From: Actinopolyspora mzabensis
GTDB taxonomy: Bacteria; Actinomycetota; Actinomycetes; Mycobacteriales; Pseudonocardiaceae
Length of the DNA stretch: 64,000 bases
NCBI RefSeq assembly: GCF_900101095.1
Contig: NZ_FNFM01000009.1
Coordinates: 197,709 to 261,708, forward strand
Direction: 5' to 3'
Below the pieces are notes generated by a model, which worked only from the letters and a program-made list of their open reading frames with translations, was not told where the DNA came from and did not search any database. Position 1 is the stretch's first letter, and each line of letters begins with the position of its first letter. Both the position numbers and the translations under genes were made by a program. Shown here one piece after another: positions 58,463 to 64,000 of this stretch.

Positions 58463-59542
58463 GTGCTGGACGACAGCGTCCTCGAGGACCAGCAGCGACT
58501 CTTCGAGCTGGACACCGGAGGTCTGCTCCGTATGTCCGCCCTGGGGGGTGCGCAGGTTCGAGCGGCGGCCTCCGCCGCTTCGGAGGCGGGCGTGGACGAT
58601 CTCGCCGGGGACAAGCCGCGTGCTCTGGTGTTGCTGTCCACCTCCGGTGTCGGGCCTGCCGCGTGTCGGTTGCTCGCGGCCCTGCTCGGCCCCTCCTGCC
58701 CGGTTCCCGTGGTGGTCACCGACGTCATGCCCACCTGGATCGGCCCGTTGGACGTGGTCTTCGCCTACGGGGCCGACGGTGGGGACACCTCGCTGGCCGA
58801 GTCGCTCGAACTGGCCGCCAGGCGCGGGGCGAGCGTGATTCTCGCCGCTCCGGACGAGGGCCCGCTGGCGGCCGCCGCGGCGGGGCGGGCGAGAACGATA
58901 CCCCCCAGGATTCCGGTGCCCGAACCGCTGGGGCTGGCGCACGCCTTCACCGCGGGGGTGAGGGTTCTCACGGCGTTGGGACTGCTCGAGACCGACACCG
59001 ACGTACTGGCCGACTCGTTGGACGAACAGGCGGAGCGCTCCCACCCCGGAAACGAGATCTCGGAGAATCCGGCCAAGTCACTGGCGTTGCGGCTGGCCGA
59101 CCACATCCCGCTGCTGTGGGGAGTGGACGAGCCGTCCACGGCGGTCGCCCGGCACGGTTCCTTCGTCCTCGGGTGCTACGCGGGAATACCGTGTGACGTC
59201 ACCGACTATCAGCAGGCGGTGCATCGTGCGGCGCTGCACCGCGCCGCCGCGACCGTCGGCAGCGAGGCGGATCTGTTCGCCGACCCCACGGAGGAGACCA
59301 CGGCCGGGTGGCGCGTCGTGCTGCTGAGCACCCGTGCCGGTGAACGGGCACGGTTCACCGAGCAAACCGCCACAGCGGCGTTGCCCGGCGCCGACGTACT
59401 CGCCCCGAACGAGTCCCAGCAGGGGGACGGGGTCCGCGGTTCGCTGTCCCTCGCGGTCGGGTTCGACATGGCTGCGGTCTACATCGGACTGATTTCGGGC
59501 TCGTTGAACGGGAACGACAGACCGGTGTCGGCGGCGCGGTGA
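58463..59542 (+). CDS. SIS domain protein of the mannose operon (Rv3256c type)
   Basis: A 359-aa protein with a sugar-isomerase (SIS) domain: ALVLLSTSGVGPAACRLLAALLGPSCPVPVVV, then GADGGDTSLAESLELAARRGASVILAAP. The family resembles the SIS part of phosphosugar isomerases and is conserved beside manA as Rv3256c. GTG 58463 is chosen over the overlapping GTG 58454 because the GGGGAGG site is correctly spaced for it. Probably acts on mannose or fructose phosphate, but activity is unproven. Confidence 0.85.
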   Translation: MLDDSVLEDQQRLFELDTGGLLRMSALGGAQVRAAASAASEAGVDDLAGDKPRALVLLSTSGVGPAACRLLAALLGPSCPVPVVVTDVMPTWIGPLDVVFAYGADGGDTSLAESLELAARRGASVILAAPDEGPLAAAAAGRARTIPPRIPVPEPLGLAHAFTAGVRVLTALGLLETDTDVLADSLDEQAERSHPGNEISENPAKSLALRLADHIPLLWGVDEPSTAVARHGSFVLGCYAGIPCDVTDYQQAVHRAALHRAAATVGSEADLFADPTEETTAGWRVVLLSTRAGERARFTEQTATAALPGADVLAPNESQQGDGVRGSLSLAVGFDMAAVYIGLISGSLNGNDRPVSAAR

Positions 59543-59699
59543 GGACCTGGGTGCTTCGGCGCCCGCATCCCCGGCCGATTCGCACGGAGGTTCCGTTGTG
59601 CTCCTGCGAAGCGCGGGCGGGACACCATTCGTTGTACTCCCGCCGGGCGGTATCGGTTCCGTCGGGGAAACGCGGTTAGACGAGGAAGCGAGAACGACT

Positions 59700-60983
59700 G
59701 TGGAGTTACTGCGCAACGCGGTACGCCCGTATGCTTGGGGGTCCCGGACCGCGATCGCGGAGCTGCTCGGCCGTCCCGTCCCCGCGCCACATCCCGAAGC
59801 CGAACTCTGGATGGGTGCCCATCCCGGAGATTCCTCGCGGTTGCTGTGTCAGGACGGATCGGAGATTTCGCTGGTGCGCTTGTTGGACGCGGAGCCGACC
59901 CATCAGCTGGGGCAGGCGTGCACCGGCATATGGGGCAATCGGCTGCCCTACCTGATGAAGGTGCTCGCCGCGGACGAGCCGTTGAGCCTGCAGGCCCACC
60001 CCTCCGCCGAGCAGGCGGCCGACGGGTTCGCCCGGGAGGAGGCGGACGGGGTTCCGCGCAGTGCGGCCGACCGCAACTACCCGGATCCCACCGCGAAACC
60101 CGAGTTGATCTGTGCGTTGACCGAGTTCCACGCGCTCGCGGGGTTCCGCGCCGCCGAAACCACCGTTCGGTTGCTGCACCAGCTCGACGTGCCGAGCCTG
60201 CGGGCGCACACCCGCCTGCTGGCCGACCAGCCGGATCGGGACGGGCTGCGCGCCTTGTTCACCACGTGGATCACTCTGCCGGAGGACACTCTCCGGGCGC
60301 TGATGCCGGATCTGTTGCGGGCGTGTGCCGAGCACGTGCGCTCCGAGGGGGAGTTCACCGAGGAATGCCGCACGGTTCTCGAACTGGGGGAGGACTACCC
60401 GAACGACGCCGGGGTGCTGGCGAGTCTGCTGCTGAACCGAATCGTGCTGCGGCCGGGGGAGGCCATCTATCTCGCGCCCGGGAACCTGCACGCCTATCTG
60501 CGCGGGACCGGCGTGGAGATACTGGCCAATTCGGACAACATCCTTCGGTGCGGCCTGACCCCCAAGCACGTCGACGTGGCCGAACTGCTCAGGGTGCTCG
60601 ACTTCGAGAACGGTGAACTGCGAATACTCAACGGTGAGCGGCGCGACCCCAATCTGACGGTCTACCGCACCGAGGCCGACGAGTTCGAGTTGTCCAGAGT
60701 GGAATGGCAGCACGGCGACCGGTCCGGTGTCCTGCTCGACTCCGCCGGGCCGCAGATCCTGCTGTGCACCGAGGGCGGGGTCAGGTTGTCCCCCTATGCC
60801 GCGGGGGCCGGTACCAACGGGAACGGCAGCCACAGCGGTGGCTCCGGTAACGCTCGCGAGCTGGAGTTGTCGCGCGGGGACTCGGTCTGGCTCGCTGCTT
60901 CGGACCCCTGTGTGCTGGCGCAGCCGCTCGGTGCGGCTGGCGAAGGGGTGCAGTTGTTCCGAGCGGCACCCGGCGCTGTCTGA
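59700..60983 (+). CDS. manA: mannose-6-phosphate isomerase, class I
   Basis: Converts fructose-6-phosphate to mannose-6-phosphate for GDP-mannose synthesis. The 427-aa cupin protein has the type I PMI motifs LRNAVRPYAWGSRTAIAELLG, the zinc-binding LQAHPSAEQA and KPELICALTEFHALAGFR, and the active-site YLAPGNLHAYLRGTGVEILANSDNILRCGLTPKHVD. GTG 59700 precedes VELLRNAVRPYAWGS; the upstream frame lacks homology. It ends the conserved mannose block. Confidence 0.95.
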   Translation: MELLRNAVRPYAWGSRTAIAELLGRPVPAPHPEAELWMGAHPGDSSRLLCQDGSEISLVRLLDAEPTHQLGQACTGIWGNRLPYLMKVLAADEPLSLQAHPSAEQAADGFAREEADGVPRSAADRNYPDPTAKPELICALTEFHALAGFRAAETTVRLLHQLDVPSLRAHTRLLADQPDRDGLRALFTTWITLPEDTLRALMPDLLRACAEHVRSEGEFTEECRTVLELGEDYPNDAGVLASLLLNRIVLRPGEAIYLAPGNLHAYLRGTGVEILANSDNILRCGLTPKHVDVAELLRVLDFENGELRILNGERRDPNLTVYRTEADEFELSRVEWQHGDRSGVLLDSAGPQILLCTEGGVRLSPYAAGAGTNGNGSHSGGSGNARELELSRGDSVWLAASDPCVLAQPLGAAGEGVQLFRAAPGAV

Positions 60984-61330
60984 ACGGGGTTCTCTGCTCG
61001 GGCGGACTCGGCGGGTGGGTTCGGCCGGAGCTCCCGTCCGCTCTCGGCAGCGGTGCCGGGCATCGAGCTGTCGCGTCCCGTGCCTCGACGTCTCGCGGTG
61101 CGCTCGAAACACGCTTCGGGCACACTCGCTCCTCGTGGGGCGGTACTCGCATAAAAGAGTATTTTTCACGAGCAATTAGTGGTGTCGTGCAACTTTTCTG
61201 GCGCTCGTGCTTCCTGATTCGCGCGGATCCGGCGGCTCGTTAGTAGATTGTGTTCTCAACCACGGTCGGCAGCGGTCTCGTGCCCGTTATCGTGCGGTGC
61301 CACCAGCAAGCATGATCCGAGGAGGCAGTG
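60984..61330. other. intergenic region with nested hairpin and T-run
   Basis: 347 bp with no gene. At 61132-61172 CTCGTG pairs with CACGAG, and inside TACTC (61144-61148) pairs with GAGTA (61157-61161), followed by TTTTT: a possible terminator of manA and the best T-tract in the window. TAGTAGATT near 61242 is a plausible -10 box for the transporter gene. Confidence 0.5.
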
Positions 61331-62836
61331 GTGCCAGGAAACGGAATCTGGCGGACCAAAACGGTCGAACAATCGATCCTGGACACCGATGAACCCGACA
61401 CCAGACTACGGAAGAATCTCGGTACCTGGGATCTGATCGTTTTCGGTGTTTCGGTGGTAATCGGTGCGGGGATCTTCACGCTCACCGCACAGGTAGCGGG
61501 TGACACCTCCGGGCCCGCCGTCTCGCTCGCCTTCGTGCTCGCCGCGATCGCCTGCGCCCTCGCGGCACTGTGCTACGCCGAATTCGCCTCCACCGTCCCG
61601 GTGGCAGGCAGCGCCTACACGTACTCCTACGCCACGTTCGGCGAGTTCTTAGCCTGGATAATCGGCTGGGACCTGATCCTGGAGTTCTCCATCGCGGCCT
61701 CGGCCGTCGCCAAGAGCTGGTCGTCTTACCTGCAGCAGGTCATGTCCGGCATGGGGATCTCCTTGGAGACCAAGCTTCCCCTGGGGCCGCTGCAGTTCGA
61801 CTGGGGAGCCATGCTGCTCGTCGCGGTGCTGATCGCGGTGCTGATCACCGGAACCAAGCTCTCGGCCCGGGTCAGCATGGTGATCACGGCCATCAAGGTC
61901 GGCGTGGTGCTGTTCATCATCCTGGCCGGGATCGCCTACATCAAACCGGACAACTACACCCCGTTCATCCCGGAGGGGCAGAGCACATCCGAAGGCGGAC
62001 CCGCCCTGCACCAGTCGCTGCTCTCGCTGCTGCTCGGTGGTGAGTCCAGCACGTTCGGCATCTACGGGCTGCTGGCGGGAGCCTCGGTGGTGTTCTTCGC
62101 CTTCATCGGCTTCGACGTGGTGGCCACCACGGCGGAGGAGACCCGCGATCCGCAGCGGAACGCGCCGCGCGGCATCCTCGGTTCGGTGGTGATCACCACC
62201 GTGCTGTACGTGGGAGTGTCGCTCGTGCTGACCGGCATGGTGCGCTACACCGAGCTGGCAACCGGCCCCGACGGGCAGAGCGCCACCCTCGCGACCGCCT
62301 TCGAGGTCAACGGGGTGAACTGGGCGGCCACACTGATCTCGGTGGGAGCACTGATCGGTCTCATCACCGTGGTGATGGTGCTGCTCCTCGGCCAGACCAG
62401 GGTGCTGTTCGCCATGGCCAGGGACGGCCTGCTGCCCCGCGGCCTGGCCAAGACCGACCCGCACCGTGGAACTCCGGTGCGCACCACCGTGCTGGTCGGT
62501 GCGGTGGTGTTCGTCGCTTCCGGTTTCTTCTCGTTCTCGAGCCTCGCCGAGATGGTCAACATCGGTACTCTGTTCGCGTTCGTCCTGGTTTCGGTCGGCG
62601 TGATCGTGCTGCGGCGCAAGCGTCCCGACCTGCCGCGCGGCTTCCGCGCGCCGCTGGTTCCGGCGGTTCCGATCCTGGCGGTGCTGGCCTGCCTGTGGCT
62701 GATGATCAACCTGACCGCGTTCACCTGGATCAGGTTCCTCGTGTGGATGCTCGCGGGTGTGATCATCTACGCCCTTTACAGCCGCACCCACTCGGTGCTC
62801 GGGCAGCGGGAGAGGGCCGACAACCTCCCCGACTGA
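61331..62836 (+). CDS. APC-superfamily amino-acid permease
   Basis: A 501-aa protein with 12 membrane helices. It has the APC motif WDLIVFGVSVVIGAGIFTLTAQVAG in the first helix, GSAYTYSYATFGEFLAWIIGWDLILEF and FFAFIGFDVVATTAEETRDPQRNAPRGI in the middle, typical of the cationic amino acid transporter branch. M. tuberculosis has a cationic amino acid transporter (Rv3253c) at the same place. GTG 61331 is chosen for spacing to the GGAGG site; GTG 61328 is one codon earlier. Substrate likely arginine, lysine or related amino acids, by family only. Confidence 0.9.
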   Translation: MPGNGIWRTKTVEQSILDTDEPDTRLRKNLGTWDLIVFGVSVVIGAGIFTLTAQVAGDTSGPAVSLAFVLAAIACALAALCYAEFASTVPVAGSAYTYSYATFGEFLAWIIGWDLILEFSIAASAVAKSWSSYLQQVMSGMGISLETKLPLGPLQFDWGAMLLVAVLIAVLITGTKLSARVSMVITAIKVGVVLFIILAGIAYIKPDNYTPFIPEGQSTSEGGPALHQSLLSLLLGGESSTFGIYGLLAGASVVFFAFIGFDVVATTAEETRDPQRNAPRGILGSVVITTVLYVGVSLVLTGMVRYTELATGPDGQSATLATAFEVNGVNWAATLISVGALIGLITVVMVLLLGQTRVLFAMARDGLLPRGLAKTDPHRGTPVRTTVLVGAVVFVASGFFSFSSLAEMVNIGTLFAFVLVSVGVIVLRRKRPDLPRGFRAPLVPAVPILAVLACLWLMINLTAFTWIRFLVWMLAGVIIYALYSRTHSVLGQRERADNLPD

Positions 62837-62879
62837 GGGTTCGGAGGGATCGGCCGTGCCAGCTGCTTGGCGGGTTCTG

Positions 62880-62990
62880 GGGCGGAACCTCTGGCACGGC
62901 TCTCGCTGCGGGGAGGCCCGACATCGGGTAGCGATCTACCCAACGTCGGGCCTTCTTCGCGAGAGCCGCACCGGAGAACCCGCGGCGGTG
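62880..62990 (+). repeat. nested-hairpin intergenic repeat, family A copy 6
   Basis: GGCGGAACCTCTGGCACGG border, outer stem CGGCTCTCGC against GCGAGAGCCG, inner stem GGCCCGAC against GTCGGGCC, apex GTAGCGATCTAC, right border GAGAACCCGCGGCGG. It lies downstream of the transporter gene, between convergent genes. Confidence 0.85.
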
Positions 62991-63029
62991 CAGGCTGCGA
63001 GAGGGGTAGGGGTGCGGCGCTGCGCCGGT

Positions 63030-63058
63030 TGTCCGTCGATTTCTCGCGAAATCTACGC
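63030..63058. repeat. short palindrome family B copy
   Basis: GTCCGTCGATTTC, TCGC, GAAATCTACGCG. It lies 40 bp from the family A copy, as at 15.8 kb and 40.6 kb. The 62837-63135 gap contains no gene. Confidence 0.7.
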
Positions 63059-63135
63059 GAGGCGTGAGCACGGTGCAGCGATAATCGCTCCACGACCGAC
63101 CCCGAAGCTCGACGAGCGCGGCTGACCGACGCGGC

Positions 63136-64000
63136 TCACTGGCTCGACGAGGGACGCAGGGCGGGGCCGCGTTCCCAGGGCGGCGTCATCCCGGGCAGGT
63201 CGATGATCTCCGGAGGTTCGGCCTGCGGGGGCGGAGCGGGCTGTTCCGTTCCGTCGGTTTCGGCGACGTGGTTCTCCTGCCCGGCCGGGTCCTGCGTCAC
63301 GGGGAGCTCGGTGGCCACGGGGGCGAGCCTTTCTTCCCGCCTGCCGGTCTCCCCACCCGTGACGGGGTGCGAGTTCGCCCTCGTCGACGGCCCACCGGCG
63401 GGACGGTTCGCAGCGTGCCCCTCGGCAGCGTCCGTGCGATTGGTCTTGCCGTTCCGGGAGTTGCCCGCCGGATCGACCATCGTCGTGCGTAGCGGGAGGT
63501 TCGTGCCACGAGCCGGAACCTCCAGGGCCGCCGCCATCGACACGGCCCTGTCCCACTCGGGGTCGCCGCTGTACTCGGAGTGCCGCAACAGCCCGGCCGT
63601 CCAACGCCGATGTTCGAACGGTCCGCGCTGCGGATCGGGCAACCAGTGATCGTTGCCGAGAACCAGCGCGCCGGTGGGACCGCGCGCGGCGGCGGGCAGC
63701 GGCCCCTCGCTGCCGTCCGGGCGGAAACCCACCCCCAGCAGCTTGCCGTCGTGGACCTGCCGGTTCCACGTCCCGACCGCACCCCCGATCGGGTCAGTCC
63801 CTCGGCACAATGACCGCCACTGTCCGGCCAGCGACCCCGCGAGGGAGCGTTGCGCCTCGTGACCGAGAAAGCCGGGAAACCCGCGAGCGTAGGCCCACTG
63901 CAGCTGTGAACCGGCCGTCACCAGGCCGATCCGTTCGTGATCCTGTTCGTCGAGCCTGCCGAGCAACCTGGCCGCGGCGACGGAGACGAGCAGGCTGCCC
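63136..64000 (-). CDS. C-terminal part of a membrane protein with alpha/beta-hydrolase-like domain (partial)
   Basis: The 3' 288 codons of a gene running off the window end. It begins GSLLVSVAAARLLGRLDEQDHERIGLVTAGSQLQWAYARGFPGFL and contains LCRGTDPIGGAVGTWN and GNDHWLPDPQRGPFEHRRW. GSQLQWAYAR and RGTDPIGG resemble the nucleophile-side and acid-side motifs of hydrolase-like domains found at the end of actinobacterial integral membrane proteins. The last 110 residues are polar and disordered. The start lies outside the window. Confidence 0.6.
   Translation of the reverse strand, partial: GSLLVSVAAARLLGRLDEQDHERIGLVTAGSQLQWAYARGFPGFLGHEAQRSLAGSLAGQWRSLCRGTDPIGGAVGTWNRQVHDGKLLGVGFRPDGSEGPLPAAARGPTGALVLGNDHWLPDPQRGPFEHRRWTAGLLRHSEYSGDPEWDRAVSMAAALEVPARGTNLPLRTTMVDPAGNSRNGKTNRTDAAEGHAANRPAGGPSTRANSHPVTGGETGRREERLAPVATELPVTQDPAGQENHVAETDGTEQPAPPPQAEPPEIIDLPGMTPPWERGPALRPSSSQ

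Overview
The window is a chromosomal segment of a high-GC Gram-positive actinomycete. GTG and TTG starts are frequent, many genes look leaderless, and WhiB, type VII secretion substrates, F420 biosynthesis genes and paired XRE/DUF397 regulators are present. Gene order follows the actinobacterial locus known from Mycobacterium tuberculosis (purK/purE, LCP protein, rmlD, wbbL, GDP-mannose pyrophosphorylase, fbiA/fbiB, whiB2, Rv3259 and Rv3258c homologues, phosphomannomutase, SIS protein, manA, amino-acid transporter). Together with the XRE/DUF397 pairs this suggests a Pseudonocardiales/Actinopolysporales member such as Actinopolyspora or Saccharopolyspora; the genus is an inference.

Layout. 0-1.5 kb: three overlapping small genes of unknown function and a three-repeat type I-E-like CRISPR remnant without cas genes in view. 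1.7-4.7 kb: hisN and a two-component system. 5.1-9.5 kb: two exported arabinan/arabinoxylan enzymes (GH51 and GH43-AbfB) behind a palindromic operator. 9.6-14.3 kb: GtrA protein, a very large sigma/zinc-finger/extracytoplasmic fusion, and a possible degenerate GGDEF protein. 14.4-20.8 kb: purK and purE, separated by 4.7 kb of accessory genes (an XRE/DUF397 set, a DUF2599 protein, a LysR/EamA pair). 20.9-26 kb: thioesterase, TIGR03089 protein and two tandem LCP proteins. 26.3-42.8 kb: cell-wall polysaccharide block with rmlB, rmlD, six glycosyltransferases including wbbL, GDP-mannose pyrophosphorylase, and an embedded type VII secretion substrate operon. 43-47 kb: regulatory/accessory island with duplicated and decaying DUF397 and membrane-protein cassettes. 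46.8-49.7 kb: NUDIX-fbiB-fbiA. 49.9-55.3 kb: M50 protease, WhiB2-type regulator and a giant GT2 membrane protein. 55.5-61 kb: Rv3259-like protein, DUF3499, phosphomannomutase, Trm112, SIS protein and manA. 61.3-64 kb: APC transporter and the 3' end of a gene running off the window.

The genes converge on envelope building: ManA, phosphomannomutase and the pyrophosphorylase make GDP-mannose, RmlB and RmlD make dTDP-rhamnose, WbbL puts rhamnose on the wall linker, and LCP proteins attach wall polymers. Two non-coding repeat families run through the intergenic gaps: a nested-hairpin element of about 110 bp (six copies) and a short palindrome with core GATTTC-GAAATC (at least nine copies). They cluster around convergent gene ends and around the DUF397 cassettes, and are the most unusual non-genic signal. 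A second recurring signal is a TANNNT -10 box (often TAGGCT) 6-7 nt before the GTG/ATG, implying many leaderless mRNAs.
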